Below, in pieces: positions 1 to 8,979 of a stretch of DNA of 64,000 nt; the stretch's first letter is position 1; each line of letters begins with the position of its first letter. Below the pieces are notes generated by a model. The model saw only the letters and a list, made by a program, of their open reading frames with translations, did no database searches and was not told the origin of the DNA. This DNA is from Zobellella taiwanensis (GTDB lineage Bacteria; Pseudomonadota; Gammaproteobacteria; Enterobacterales; Aeromonadaceae): assembly GCF_003012795.1 (NCBI RefSeq), contig NZ_PXYH01000001.1, forward strand, positions 62,001 to 126,000, given 5' to 3'. Position numbers and translations under genes: made by a program.

Positions 1-1251
1 GATGTCCCGCGGGCGCAGGGTCTCGTTCTCGGCAAAGCGCGCCAGCAGCTGGTCGTGCAGTATCTCCAGCTCCCGCTGGGCGCTGTGGGCGATGTGGAAG
101 TGCACGCTCAGCTGGTGGCGTTCGAGCGGCGGCCAGTGGTCGCGGCTTTCCGCCGGCGGGCGCAGGTTGAGGATGTCGTCCTGCAACTGGCCCAGCAGGT
201 GATCGCTGTCGCCCGGGCTGAACAGGTCGATGCGCTCGCCCAGGGCGTCGAAACGCGCCTGGTACTGGCCGGGATCGTCCAGGCTGTCGAGCAGGTTGAT
301 GTAGTCCCGCCCCTGCTTGCCCCAGGCCGCCAGCAGCGGATGGGCGTGCTGGTGCAGCTCGGCCTGGTCCAGGCCCGGGGCCAGGCCGCCCTTGCGGGCG
401 TGGCGGCGGTACTGGTGGCGCAGCAAATCCTGGTCCGGCACTATGTCGCCCCAGTGGTGCTGGCAGGGGTTGTGCACGCACAGCAGCACCTGGCTGAAGC
501 GGGCCATGGCGGCCAGGGCCTCCAGGGTCTGGGCCGGCAGCGAGGAGATGCCGAACACCACCACCCGGCGCGGCAGCCCGGCCGGACGGCGCCCGGCGGC
601 GCGCAGCTCGGCCACGAAGCGCGGATGCACCCCGGCCCGGCTGCCGGCCAGTTCCCGCTCGCCCACGTCCGCGAGCAGCGCCCGCCACAGGGCCGGCTGC
701 CAGCGCACCGCCGGATCCAGGGCCACCCGGCCCCGGCGCAGGCTGACTATCTCGTCCCGCCCCTCGGCCCAGGCGGCCAGCCAGTCGGCCCGGTAGACCT
801 GGTACTGATCGAACAGGTCCGCCAGCCGCTCGGCCAGCTGGTAGCGCTTGCGGTCGTCGGCGTCGTCTTGCAAAAAGCGGTGCAGGGGCGCGAACTCGGC
901 CTCGGCCAAGAGCCCCGGCAACAGCCGCATCAGCCGCCAGGTGAGCGGCGCCTTGTCCAGCGGCGACTGGCGGGGAATGCTGTCGCTGCCGAGCACGGCC
1001 CGGTAGCTCGTCCACAAAAAGCGCGCCGGCAGCTCCACCTGCACGGCGGCGGCGATGCCGCCGCTGCGGTGCTCGGCCAGGGCCAGCTTGAGCCACTGGG
1101 CGATGCCGTTGCTCTGCACCAGGATCACCTCGTTCTCGAGCGGCGCCAGCGGATGGCGCCGCATCCAGGTCACCGCCAGCTCGCGCAATGCCTCCAGCTG
1201 GTTGCCGTGCACCACCATCAGGCCGGGGGCGAGGTTGTCGTTGTTATGCAT
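1..1251 (-). CDS. recC: RecC, exodeoxyribonuclease V subunit gamma (N-terminal part, cut by window edge)
   Basis: RecC recognises Chi and holds the DNA in the RecBCD helicase/nuclease that processes double-strand breaks. The minus strand is open for 417 codons from the ATG at 1251 to the window edge. The translation has the family N-terminus: VVHGNQLEALRELAVTWMR, then APLENEVILVQSNGIAQWL at about 32-50, then AAAVQVELPARFLW. These match the inactive helicase domain 1 of RecC. A plus-strand reading of the same DNA (55-1284) is a GC-driven shadow. The gene runs out of the window, so its C-terminal two thirds cannot be judged. The neighbour upstream is the MscS gene in the same orientation. Confidence 0.92.
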   Translation of the reverse strand, partial: MHNNDNLAPGLMVVHGNQLEALRELAVTWMRRHPLAPLENEVILVQSNGIAQWLKLALAEHRSGGIAAAVQVELPARFLWTSYRAVLGSDSIPRQSPLDKAPLTWRLMRLLPGLLAEAEFAPLHRFLQDDADDRKRYQLAERLADLFDQYQVYRADWLAAWAEGRDEIVSLRRGRVALDPAVRWQPALWRALLADVGERELAGSRAGVHPRFVAELRAAGRRPAGLPRRVVVFGISSLPAQTLEALAAMARFSQVLLCVHNPCQHHWGDIVPDQDLLRHQYRRHARKGGLAPGLDQAELHQHAHPLLAAWGKQGRDYINLLDSLDDPGQYQARFDALGERIDLFSPGDSDHLLGQLQDDILNLRPPAESRDHWPPLERHQLSVHFHIAHSAQRELEILHDQLLARFAENETLRPRDI

Positions 1252-1352
1252 GTGAATTCCTTGTGTCCCTGCTCGGGCCCATGATAGTGCCGAATGGGGG
1301 CGACGATAAGGGTCGCCTGCCCTGTTGGCGAAAAAGCCGCCAGGCCCAAGGC

Positions 1353-2171
1353 TCAGCCCGCCGGACCGGCGCCGTCGCTCATGGCCTCCACCTTGGCAAA
1401 GGCCACCGGCAGCGCCAGCAGCGCCGCCTTGCCCCGGGCGGTGAGATCGGACACAAACTGGAATTGCTGGCGCGGATCCACCGGATAGGCCTTGATCCGG
1501 TAATGGGTGCCCCAGGGGTGCTCGTCGAGCACCACGCTGACCGGCCGGGCCAGCTTGAGATAGGGGCTGGACAGGGCCACGTCCTCCAGCAGCCGGCGCA
1601 CCCGCTGGGCATCGTGCTCGGGCGCCAGGTAAAAGCTCACCACGCACATCAGGCTGGCGCCGCCGTTGTTGGCATTGTGGATAAGCCCGCTCCACAGCTT
1701 GAGGTGGGGGATCACCACCACGGTATCGTCGGGAGTGACGATGCTCACCGCCCGCAATCCGATGTGGCGCACCTCGCCGTAGCTGCCGTCCACCGTTATC
1801 CAGTCGCCGGGCCGGTAGGGCAGTTCGTAGGCCGCCACCACCCCTGCCAGCAGGCTGCTGACGTAATCCTTGAGGGCAAAGCCGATGGCCAGGCCCGCCG
1901 CCCCCAGGATGGCGATCATATTGCGCAGGGAGGGTTCGATCACCAGCGGCACCAGCCAGGCCAGGGCGGCGGCCATGATCAGGATGCGCAGGGTCGGGAT
2001 CAGCGCCAGCACAAAGAGGCGCCGGCTGCTGTGCAGCCGTCCGGCAAGCCAGGGCAGCAGCCGCTGCACCAGCCAGGCCAGCAGGGCTGCGGCCAGGATA
2101 ACCGCCGCCGCCTCGGCCAGCACCAGGGGAGTGATGGTCCGGAACAGGCCGACGAGGTTTTCCGTATCCAT
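1353..2171 (-). CDS. MscS-family small-conductance mechanosensitive channel
   Basis: Inner-membrane channel expected to open under membrane tension and release osmolytes. The 272 residues have three hydrophobic segments (about 14-35, 50-80, 84-110). The pore-like stretch AILGAAGLAIGFALKDYV is followed by a beta-domain with RPGDWITVDGSYGEV and the GLRAVSIVTPDDTVVVIPH motif typical of MscS. It is about the size of E. coli MscS (286 aa). AGGAGG lies 5-6 bases before the ATG. The gene upstream stops only 9 bases earlier, so the two are probably co-transcribed. The family call is secure; ion preference is unknown. Confidence 0.9.
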   Translation of the reverse strand: MDTENLVGLFRTITPLVLAEAAAVILAAALLAWLVQRLLPWLAGRLHSSRRLFVLALIPTLRILIMAAALAWLVPLVIEPSLRNMIAILGAAGLAIGFALKDYVSSLLAGVVAAYELPYRPGDWITVDGSYGEVRHIGLRAVSIVTPDDTVVVIPHLKLWSGLIHNANNGGASLMCVVSFYLAPEHDAQRVRRLLEDVALSSPYLKLARPVSVVLDEHPWGTHYRIKAYPVDPRQQFQFVSDLTARGKAALLALPVAFAKVEAMSDGAGPAG

Positions 2172-2180
2172 GCGTCCTCC

Positions 2181-3164
2181 TCAGTCCGAATCCAGGCACA
2201 TGTCGCGCGCGGCCAGAAACTCCCGCACCGCCGGATAGGCGAACACCCTCACCCGCCAGCGCCCCTGGCGTTGCTGCACCAGGCCGCCCTGCTCCAGGCG
2301 CAACAGGCAGCAGGCCAGCCGCTCGCCGGCAAAGCCCGGCAGCACCTGCCGTACCTCATCCGGCAACAAGCCCCGGTGCAGCAACAGGGCGTGCAGCACA
2401 AAGGCGGTAAGATCGTCGGCATTGGCGGGCGGCTCGGGCAGGCTCTGTTCGCTGTCCTGCTCCGCCGCCTGAATGGCCAGAGCCAGGCCCACATTGCCCC
2501 GGGCGCGGGCGGCGAGCCGGGCCAGCGCCCTGTCGTCGCCGCGAATGCCGAGCTGGCGCAGCAGCCCGGGGGTTGCCGGGGCAAAACGGCACAGCCGGGG
2601 CGGCGCCAGTCCCAGGCCATGGTCGATAAAGCCGAGCAGCCAGCTGTCGCACACCACCAGGCCGGGACCATGATCTTTTGCCTGCAGCAGCCAGACCATC
2701 AAGGCGCGTAAAAAACCCATGCCCCCTGTGGTGCGCAACAGGTAACGGGCCAGGTCGTCCACCAGCCAGGGGCCGGACACCCCCTGGCGGCGCCACCAGC
2801 CGGGCAGATCGGCCGCCTCCAGCTCCGTCGCCAAGGGCGGCGACAGCCGCGCCCAGCCCCGTTGGCGGGCCCAGTCCCGGGCAATGGCGGCGCTGCCGCT
2901 GTAGGGCGGGTCGAGCAAAAACCATACCGAGCCGTCGCCGGGTTCGGGCCAGTCGTCGAAAAAGCGGTCCATGGCCGCCACCGCCGGGGCCCGGTCGAAC
3001 CCCCGGTAATCGGGCAGTGGATCCTGGCGCTCGGGAGGCGCTTCCTCCCCCAGCCCCAGCAGCCGGAGCAAGCGGTGCCAGCCCTGCCGCAAACGGGTGC
3101 TGGCGGGAGGCGCGGGGCAGCAAAACTGCTGGTGCGGGATCAATTGCCAGTGGGAATGATTCAA
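2181..3164 (-). CDS. uncharacterised protein upstream of MscS (possible degenerate P-loop protein)
   Basis: I do not recognise this 327-residue protein with certainty. The open frame continues upstream to 3545 over the glpM gene, but a TTG at 3164 with AGGAAGG seven bases before it is the best start. A hydrophobic strand followed by DPPYSGSAAIARDWARQRGW (about 81-105) looks like a worn Walker A region, and GLVVCDSWLLGFID (about 170-185) like a Walker B strand. The C-terminal third could be a winged-helix region. That reading is inference only. The tight link to MscS suggests a joint role, for example in envelope stress. Confidence 0.6.
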   Translation of the reverse strand: MNHSHWQLIPHQQFCCPAPPASTRLRQGWHRLLRLLGLGEEAPPERQDPLPDYRGFDRAPAVAAMDRFFDDWPEPGDGSVWFLLDPPYSGSAAIARDWARQRGWARLSPPLATELEAADLPGWWRRQGVSGPWLVDDLARYLLRTTGGMGFLRALMVWLLQAKDHGPGLVVCDSWLLGFIDHGLGLAPPRLCRFAPATPGLLRQLGIRGDDRALARLAARARGNVGLALAIQAAEQDSEQSLPEPPANADDLTAFVLHALLLHRGLLPDEVRQVLPGFAGERLACCLLRLEQGGLVQQRQGRWRVRVFAYPAVREFLAARDMCLDSD

Positions 3165-3214
3165 TGCGTTACCTTCCTGAACGGCCCGGGGAATGCTCCC
3201 AGTGTAGCCAACCG

Positions 3215-3565
3215 CTAGGTGGCGGCCGGATAAAAACGCACCCAGGCCAGCAGCAGCAGGGCCGCGCACAGCAGCCAGACAAGGGTGGCGAAGCCCAGGG
3301 TGGCCACCAGCCCGAAGCGGTAACTCAGCCAGTACACCGCCAGCAGGTAGGCGGCATAGGGCAGCAGCGAATAGAGCCCGAACAGGGCGGTAACCCGGAG
3401 ATCGGCCAGGGTACGCTCGGTGCCGACCATGTAGTGGGCAATCAGCGCAAAGGTGGGAAACAGCGGCACCAGGCCGGAGATGAAAAAACTCCTGCTTTTG
3501 GACAGCAGCGCAATCAGCAACACCGCCAGGGCGCCGAGCAGGCATTTAAAAAACAGCGACAACAT
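3215..3565 (-). CDS. glpM: GlpM family inner-membrane protein
   Basis: A 116-residue protein with four predicted membrane helices. The N-terminal half has the GlpM signature: KCLLGALAVLLIALLSKSR, then GLVPLFPTFALIAHY at about 33-47. The following stretch RTLADLRVTALFGLYSL also fits. GlpM was first described in Pseudomonas aeruginosa as affecting alginate production; its biochemical role is not established. It lies just upstream of the uncharacterised MscS partner on the same strand, with about 50 bases between them. Confidence 0.8.
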   Translation of the reverse strand: MLSLFFKCLLGALAVLLIALLSKSRSFFISGLVPLFPTFALIAHYMVGTERTLADLRVTALFGLYSLLPYAAYLLAVYWLSYRFGLVATLGFATLVWLLCAALLLLAWVRFYPAAT

Positions 3566-3624
3566 GGGTACTCAACCGATAGCAAGAAAACCGGGCATGG
3601 CACGCCCGGCCTAAAACAGCGGCA

Positions 3625-4017
3625 CTAGCGCCGGCCGCGCAGGCGGTCCAGACTCCAGCTGCCGCCACCGGCGAACACAAAGTAGAAGAAGGTGAAGCAG
3701 AACATAATGGCCAGCTCGCCGCCGTTGTTCAGCGGCCAGAAATCCCGCGGGGCGTGGGCGATAAAGTAGGCGAAGGCCATCAGCCCCGAGAGCACGAAGG
3801 CCACCGGCCGGGTGAACAGGCCCACCAGCAGCAGGGCGCCGCCGAACAGCTCCAGCACCCCGGCCACGCCGGAAAGCGAGAACAGATCAAACTCACCCCG
3901 CTGGGCGGCGGGAAAGCCGAACAGCTTCTGCCCACCGTGCTGCATAAACAGAAAGGCGGATACCGCCCGCACCAGGCTCAGCACCCGGGGACGCCATGCA
4001 CTAAGGAATTTCTCCAT
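3625..4017 (-). CDS. DoxX family membrane protein
   Basis: DoxX proteins are small integral membrane proteins, some linked to redox or thiosulfate metabolism. The 130 residues have four hydrophobic segments. They carry the family features FLFMQHGGQKLFGFP at about 24-38 and GVLELFGGALLLVGLFTRP at about 52-70. The start at 4017 (MEKFL) is preferred to an upstream ATG at 4041 because GGAG lies seven bases before it. The protein marks the end of the conserved chromosome before the integron array; no attC-like site separates it from its own neighbours on the glpM side. Confidence 0.85.
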   Translation of the reverse strand: MEKFLSAWRPRVLSLVRAVSAFLFMQHGGQKLFGFPAAQRGEFDLFSLSGVAGVLELFGGALLLVGLFTRPVAFVLSGLMAFAYFIAHAPRDFWPLNNGGELAIMFCFTFFYFVFAGGGSWSLDRLRGRR

Positions 4018-4269
4018 CTTTATTCTCCGTGTTGTTATCAATATCTAATTTGTTATGTGCGTACTAATTGGTGGCGCATTTCTATTAGTTGATGCTCTCC
4101 AGCCATCTTCTAACAAGGGCATGTTCTGCAGCATGGATCTAAGCCGTCAAAATCCAGCTCATTCGGAATATTTTGCTCTACTGTGGATACCTGATAGCGA
4201 ATAGCCTGATCCCTTTCTATGATCTCAGCAGACTGTCCAATTATTACTTCCATGCCAATTTCCCGGCAA
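4018..4269. other. AT-rich non-coding stretch at the distal end of the integron array
   Basis: About 250 bases between the DoxX gene and the outermost attC. I see no convincing gene. Short core-like bits (GTTAG near 4107, CATAAC near 4053 on the minus strand) are in the wrong order for one attC and may be remnants of decayed cassettes. An open frame from 4173 on the plus strand crosses the attC site and is not credible. Confidence 0.5.
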
Positions 4270-4342
4270 CACATAACGCCGTGCTCACCGGTAAATTGCG
4301 AGCGCAGCGAGTAATTTATCCGTGGGCAGCACTTTGTTATGC
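4270..4342 (-). repeat. attC recombination site of the DUF262 cassette
   Basis: On the minus strand the site begins with GCATAAC (4336-4342), right after the cassette gene's stop, and ends with GTTATGT (4270-4276). Between them GGATAAATTA pairs with TAAATT-type sequence on the other side, and GTGC pairs with GCAC. This gives the imperfect inverted-repeat structure of an attC of 73 bases. It is the outermost recognised cassette boundary. Confidence 0.85.
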
Positions 4343-4347
4343 GCTTT

Positions 4348-6081
4348 TTATGCTATTAATTCTTCGGCATGCAGAAAATCAAAGAATCTGTCTAGGATTT
4401 TCCTATTGCGCTCAATTATCTGTTGTTCTCCAAATTCGTTGTAAGCAATGAGGTCAGCTATTTCGGCAACTTTGCTAGGCTCTTTGTAATTACCGCGTCT
4501 CTGCTCCCCACTATAGATTCTCTTCTTATCATCAAATCGGTAGTCTGATGCTTTAATGTTGATGGCGCTTTCTAGTAGTATTTTGTTGCCAAGCGAGTCG
4601 ATATTGCCCTCAACCTTAAGACCGCCTTCCATTTCTTGGCGCTTTTTGGGGTAAATGTGCTCTAAATGGAATACTTCATTCAATCCGAGAAGCGTCTGTT
4701 CTGAAAAAGTGTAGGCGTACCAAGTAATCATGGAGCGAGTTGCATTCCTTTGGTTTGTGAACACATAATTCTCAAAAGATGTTCGTGCTTGCTTATTGTT
4801 GAATTTGTATTTCGAGAATTTAACCTCACCACCACTTACAAGGTTAACCATCTCGTCGTATACGGGCGTGCGCAAAGCGTTTACACCAGGATTCGTAATG
4901 GCATAGGCGAAAATAAAAGCAGTTATTCTATCGAGAAACTTACAGAACTCTGCATCACTTAGTATTCCATCATTAGTTTTGTGTTGCAAAAAATAGACTG
5001 ATGTTATGTGTTGCCACATGCCATTGGGCGCATAATTTAAGACAAAAAGTTTTTTAAGAGCACCTTCAGAGAATCGGGTTTTGTCTTGATCTGATACGCT
5101 CTCCCAAAACAAGGCGAGAGACTTTAGTTCTTCGATTGTATTAGGGCGTTTTAGATACTGATACTTGTTGCGCTCATAAAATTTACGTAGAGCTTCTGTT
5201 GTTGAGCTCTTGTTCCCTTCTTTCGCACGCAAAAAGTACATGTAGCGAGCGAATAATTCATCCATTGGAGTGCCGCTGATTGGATTGAATACAGAGCTGG
5301 TTATCTCTTCAAGTTTTTTCCATTCGGCAATGAACTCATCTTTATTTCCAGATGAGCCGTAGTATTTGTAGAATTGTGCTTTGAATATATCCGCGTCTGA
5401 CAATGGCAAACCACGGTCATTTAACGTCGAAAAAATACGTAGCGCGGTATCTTGAGATTCCGCTTCAATAGGCAGAAGGATGCAGTTGCTTAAAATTCGC
5501 GCTGGTAAGTACGGAAAAAAGCTAGGGAATTCCTGTAGGAATTCATCGATTTTTTTCTGGAAAAATTGATAATTAAGGACATATTGACTCTTACTACCTT
5601 GCTTAACTATTCCAGTGCGCAATAGCTCAAGAAATTCATCTTTGTCATTGTCCGTGGCAACTTCTGAATCAATTTTAAGAGTATTTTTATCTGCTGTTCC
5701 GAAGGTATCCGTTTTCCAGATACATTTCTCAATACGATCACGAGTGAGTATTGAGTTCTTGTCCTTCATGTTCTCGAACTTGTCATAGAAGGCTCGCAAA
5801 ATAAGCATTAGCGTGGTCAATCTTTGCTGGCCGTCAATGACTTCTGATTTCCCAGATTCATTTTTATAAGTAACGATTGATCCGAGGAAATATTCTTCAT
5901 TGTCGTCGAAAGCTTCGTAGTTATTATCGGGGAATGAAAATAAAAATATATCATCCCACAGCGTTTGGCATTGCTCTTCGTTCCAGGCATAAGGCCGTTG
6001 ATAGTCTGGAATAAGGAAATCAGCTTTCTTGTCTGAAAGCAGGTCGATGATGGCCTTCTGATCTACATTAAGTTTTGACAT
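4348..6081 (-). CDS. DUF262 / DUF1524 protein, GmrSD-like (integron cassette)
   Basis: A 577-residue protein. The N-terminal DUF262 domain has IPDYQRPYAW at about 24-33 and VIDGQQRLTTL at about 81-91; this DGQQR motif is the nucleotide-binding signature of GmrS-like proteins. The C-terminal DUF1524 HNH-type domain has HLEHIYPKKR at about 475-485, the HxxP motif of the GmrD nuclease, followed by IDSLGNKILLE. Family members include GmrSD, BrxU and SspE-like anti-phage nucleases that cut modified DNA or sense NTPs, so defence is the likely role. The gene fills a complete integron cassette in the array's orientation and is much more AT-rich than the host chromosome. The substrate cannot be predicted. 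Confidence 0.85.
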   Translation of the reverse strand: MSKLNVDQKAIIDLLSDKKADFLIPDYQRPYAWNEEQCQTLWDDIFLFSFPDNNYEAFDDNEEYFLGSIVTYKNESGKSEVIDGQQRLTTLMLILRAFYDKFENMKDKNSILTRDRIEKCIWKTDTFGTADKNTLKIDSEVATDNDKDEFLELLRTGIVKQGSKSQYVLNYQFFQKKIDEFLQEFPSFFPYLPARILSNCILLPIEAESQDTALRIFSTLNDRGLPLSDADIFKAQFYKYYGSSGNKDEFIAEWKKLEEITSSVFNPISGTPMDELFARYMYFLRAKEGNKSSTTEALRKFYERNKYQYLKRPNTIEELKSLALFWESVSDQDKTRFSEGALKKLFVLNYAPNGMWQHITSVYFLQHKTNDGILSDAEFCKFLDRITAFIFAYAITNPGVNALRTPVYDEMVNLVSGGEVKFSKYKFNNKQARTSFENYVFTNQRNATRSMITWYAYTFSEQTLLGLNEVFHLEHIYPKKRQEMEGGLKVEGNIDSLGNKILLESAINIKASDYRFDDKKRIYSGEQRRGNYKEPSKVAEIADLIAYNEFGEQQIIERNRKILDRFFDFLHAEELIA

Positions 6082-6102
6082 TGGTATTCCTGGTTCTTAA
6101 GA

Positions 6103-6179
6103 GCATAACGCCAAGCTTTGCGGCAATTTTGGAGCCGCGAAGCGGTGGAAAATTGTCCGACAACAGCTATTGGTTAGGA
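6103..6179 (-). repeat. attC site of the HEPN-like cassette
   Basis: Minus-strand cores are TCCTAAC (6173-6179) and GTTATGC (6103-6109). The interior holds CCGCTTCGCGG and paired AATTTTC/GAAAATT arms, typical of attC folding. The cassette gene's stop codon TAA (6174-6176) lies inside the first core. Confidence 0.85.
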
Positions 6180-6860
6180 GCCATTGGTCAACTCATATCT
6201 GAAGGCTGCATGAATCCCATAGAAGAAATCGCAAAGATCATACAGCGCACTTTGGACCTTACCTAAAGTGTCGGCATCTAAGTCGTATGACTCTATTAAA
6301 TTGTCGTTATTATCAAGCATAACGACCAGTCTTGCAGGTTTATCAGGGTTGGCGAACGCTTTGTCTAAGTCGGTTTTTTGAATCTTCGTTTTCTTTTTAT
6401 CTTGTTGTTCACTGCCAGATTTTGGGTATCTGAAAAAAGTGCTCTTAGGATCAGTTCCGCTGACCAAGTTGATCTTTTGCTTTATATCTCCTGGCAGATC
6501 CCACCTCGTTGTTGAAGGTAGAAGCTCCCTGCACTGATCAAAAAGCGCTTCAAAGTACACATAAAGATCCGATAAATTATGAGTATTCTCCATAGCTACC
6601 CATCGATCGCGCACCTTTATTCCAGGTCGATCAAGGGAGAATTCACCCCCGAACTCGATTGCGTATTTTTTATGCAGTATAAAAGTTACAGATTTTAGAA
6701 AAAGCTCCACGGTATGACGATAGAGGTAACAGAGAGGTAGCACGTCATCTAGAGACGAACTATGTTCCTTCAAAGTTTCCGCAGCATTTTTGAAGTTGCA
6801 GGCTGTAATACCTATACCGCCATCAAAATGAGACGAAGGCGGTGTGATTAAAAAGTTCAC
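6174..6860 (-). CDS. HEPN-like hypothetical protein (integron cassette)
   Basis: The 228 residues have no firm family match by eye. The region CYLYRHTVELFLKSVTFIL (about 43-61), followed some 50 residues later by NTHNLSDLYVYFEALFDQC, resembles helical HEPN-type domains with an RHxxEL motif and an H-x-L-x-x-L helix; this is inference. A lysine-rich linker follows near 150-165. An ATG at 6887 lies inside the neighbouring cassette's attC, before the cassette boundary. The GTG at 6860, with AGGAG eleven bases upstream inside this cassette, is therefore the better start. It may be a toxin or abortive-infection protein. Confidence 0.6.
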   Translation of the reverse strand: MNFLITPPSSHFDGGIGITACNFKNAAETLKEHSSSLDDVLPLCYLYRHTVELFLKSVTFILHKKYAIEFGGEFSLDRPGIKVRDRWVAMENTHNLSDLYVYFEALFDQCRELLPSTTRWDLPGDIKQKINLVSGTDPKSTFFRYPKSGSEQQDKKKTKIQKTDLDKAFANPDKPARLVVMLDNNDNLIESYDLDADTLGKVQSALYDLCDFFYGIHAAFRYELTNGS

Positions 6861-6872
6861 GTGTTCGGTAAC

Positions 6873-6951
6873 TCCTAACGTCGCCATAAAAGGCCAGCAA
6901 CTTGTTGCGAGTCCAGCGATGAAAGCGCGATTTTTGATGGCCTTGTTAGCG
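6873..6951 (-). repeat. attC site of the membrane-protein cassette
   Basis: Minus-strand cores are CGCTAAC (6945-6951) and GTTAGGA (6873-6879). GGCCATCAAAAA near one end pairs with the TTTTATGGC-type arm near the other, and CAACTTGTTG lies in the centre. Length is 79 bases. The GTTAGGAG junction also supplies the ribosome-binding site for the next cassette's gene. Confidence 0.85.
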
Positions 6952-6955
6952 CACT

Positions 6956-7786
6956 TTAATCGTAACGAAGAAAGTACTGTGAATTTGGTACAACAAATAT
7001 TTTTCCTTCTATTTCTAATACGCTGCTAGTGCCAAACCCGTTAAACAATACTTTTGCTTCATAAAGGTTTCTGTCTTTTATGTCTAAGGATGACTCAACA
7101 AAGGACTTATAGTCTTTTTGAAACTGTACCACCGCATTATCAGTTCTTACCCCTATAAGTCGCATAGTTTGGTCTAGAACATTACCTTGAAATCGACCGA
7201 CCACTAAGGGAATAAGGTAAATTGAAAATATGAATGCTAACTTTACTTTTTTCTTTGCTTTTTTCTGGACCTCAGTATCTTCCTTTTTTACAGATACAGA
7301 ATTTAGCAATAAGTAGCAAAAAGCCATCAATGCGACAGATGAGGCCAGACCAATAAATAGCTCAAAGTCTTTAAAGAAGCTCATTAGAATAAACACCACA
7401 CCAATAATGCCTATTATAGCTACACCAAGCTGTTCTGACGTCAAAGGTGGAAACTTCAAATTTTCTGCTTCACCAGATCGCTTGTTGATTTTTAACCATA
7501 ATTTATGTGCATGGACAATAATCACCTGCAACACTCTCCAGAAAGGAGTCAGAACTATTGCGGTACAAAATAGAAAGAACACAACAATTGAGTAAGAAAA
7601 CCCAAAGCTTAATGCAACGGCAACGAAAAGAATACCATCTCCGACGGTTAGTCCTGATGGGTAATAACCTACCCCACCACAATATATAAGAATGATTAGA
7701 GCACCAATCCCTATGCCAAATTGCAACGCAATTTTCAGAATCTTCGGGATCAGTTCTAGCTGTTTTTCAATGTATTCAAATTGCAC
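6956..7786 (-). CDS. hypothetical polytopic membrane protein (integron cassette)
   Basis: A 276-residue protein with about five or six membrane segments (roughly 20-40, 50-80, 120-140, 143-162, 180-198). A basic cluster (KKEDTEVQKKAKKKVKL, near 168-184) separates the fourth and fifth. A soluble C-terminal tail of about 75 residues is predicted to be beta-rich. I recognise no family. The stop lies a few bases before attC, and the gene starts shortly after the previous attC, so it is a standard cassette gene. A membrane effector of a defence system is one possibility, but nothing in the sequence proves it. Confidence 0.65.
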   Translation of the reverse strand: MQFEYIEKQLELIPKILKIALQFGIGIGALIILIYCGGVGYYPSGLTVGDGILFVAVALSFGFSYSIVVFFLFCTAIVLTPFWRVLQVIIVHAHKLWLKINKRSGEAENLKFPPLTSEQLGVAIIGIIGVVFILMSFFKDFELFIGLASSVALMAFCYLLLNSVSVKKEDTEVQKKAKKKVKLAFIFSIYLIPLVVGRFQGNVLDQTMRLIGVRTDNAVVQFQKDYKSFVESSLDIKDRNLYEAKVLFNGFGTSSVLEIEGKIFVVPNSQYFLRYD

Positions 7787-7805
7787 TGAGAAAGGCTCCT
7801 TGTAG

Positions 7806-7881
7806 TGCTAACGTTTGGTTAAGGGGCGGGCTTTAGCCCGTCCCAGTGAGCGAAGCGAACGGTTTGAACCAGTTGTTATAT
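7806..7881 (-). repeat. attC site of the DUF3644 cassette
   Basis: Minus-strand cores are ATATAAC (7875-7881) and GTTAGCA (7806-7812). Inside, GGTTTGAACC and GGGACGGGCTAAAGCCCGCCCC give strong imperfect dyads. Length is 76 bases. The DUF3644 gene's stop TAA (7876-7878) falls in the first core. Confidence 0.88.
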
Positions 7882-8961
7882 ACGATACTGCTCAATATTA
7901 AGTTTTTCACCGCTACGCTCTATTTCTCTTAATGCGGCCGCATCGAGTGCACCTGCTTGCATGAAGTGAATTAAAAAATGAACCCATGCGTCTTGATATA
8001 CATAGTCGTTATGTGTTTCGTCATAAAGACAAAACTCTGCATTAGTGTCGAATGGGTCTTCAGCGCCGTTTGGTGGTCTGATTTGGAATATTTTGTATAA
8101 CGTAGCATGCAGGTTCTGCGTTATTCTTCTGCCGGCTAAACCTTCGTTTACCTTCTTCACAACCTCTGATGGCTTTAGCCTTCCTACGTTTGCTGCTTCA
8201 ATTCTAACGGTTTTATCTTTTATTATTACGGTTAGCTGCTCATATGCCGCTTTGTCTTCATCGTTTAGAGCGTCCCACCTTACGAACTCTACCGCTGCAT
8301 CTGCTCTATTGGTGTTTGTTATTTTTGGTATCTGGATTAACTTTATGCTGTATTCTGGCGAGTTGTAAGTGTCATCATTTAATGTGTTTCGGTACTTTTC
8401 CACAAAAGAAACTATGTCGGCTAGATCCTTTGACAGGGCAGAGCGGTTTGCTTTGTCTTGCTGCCTTGTTCGAATTTGCGAGAATTGAAGACTGTACACA
8501 AGCGCCTCGTTTATCGAGTAAGAGTCTCCAAAGAAATCTATCAATTGGCTTTCGTAGTTGAATAATAGTGACTGGCACTCGCCGAAGATTAGAGTGTCAA
8601 CTTCTCTTTTCTCAATGTGCCGATGTTCAATTTTATTTCTAAGCTTGATAAAGAAGTTTAGATTTGACTCTACCCCGGACGAAAGCTTTCCATATTCCTT
8701 TATACAAGTTGATAGCTCCCATGCCTTTTTCTCGCCGTCAACAATTTCATAGCGTTTGTTTTTCTTCTTGTAGTAATAGCGGTCGCCAATTGTTGAGTTG
8801 AAATGAGCATGGAATAGCCGTGTCCATGCCATTATCATCATGGTGATAAAGCCTTCACTACGAAAAGTAGTTCTTGGCTTGTTATATATTTCAACAGCTA
8901 AAAGCGCAGAGTCTATCGAGGCATCAAGAATTGATTTTGTTTTTCCCTTGCGTAATTTCAA
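7876..8961 (-). CDS. DUF3644 domain protein with HEPN-type motif (integron cassette)
   Basis: From the TTG at 8961 the product is 361 residues. The opening KSILDASIDSALLAVEIYNK and GFITMMIMAWTRLFHAHF are the DUF3644 signature. LRNKIEHRHIE (motif RNKIEH at about 108-113) fits the R-x4-H active-site pattern of HEPN ribonucleases. An ATG at 9033 gives 24 more residues but lies inside the preceding cassette's attC. The TTG has GAGG about eight bases upstream and lies within this cassette, so I prefer it. HEPN RNases act in toxin-antitoxin and anti-phage systems; the RNA target here is unknown. Confidence 0.78.
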   Translation of the reverse strand: MKLRKGKTKSILDASIDSALLAVEIYNKPRTTFRSEGFITMMIMAWTRLFHAHFNSTIGDRYYYKKKNKRYEIVDGEKKAWELSTCIKEYGKLSSGVESNLNFFIKLRNKIEHRHIEKREVDTLIFGECQSLLFNYESQLIDFFGDSYSINEALVYSLQFSQIRTRQQDKANRSALSKDLADIVSFVEKYRNTLNDDTYNSPEYSIKLIQIPKITNTNRADAAVEFVRWDALNDEDKAAYEQLTVIIKDKTVRIEAANVGRLKPSEVVKKVNEGLAGRRITQNLHATLYKIFQIRPPNGAEDPFDTNAEFCLYDETHNDYVYQDAWVHFLIHFMQAGALDAAALREIERSGEKLNIEQYRI

Positions 8962-8979
8962 CTCTGTTCCCTCGCGAGT

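Noticed and set aside
55..1284. Long plus-strand open frame opposite recC
   Set aside because: The minus strand encodes a recognisable RecC N-terminus; the plus-strand frame is low-complexity and typical of GC-rich antisense frames.
2181..3545. 454-codon frame as one protein
   Set aside because: The upstream third overlaps glpM in another frame; the TTG at 3164 with a strong SD gives a sensible start.
4173..4451. 92-codon plus-strand frame at the array end
   Set aside because: It crosses an attC site and the end of the DUF262 gene and lacks a ribosome-binding site.
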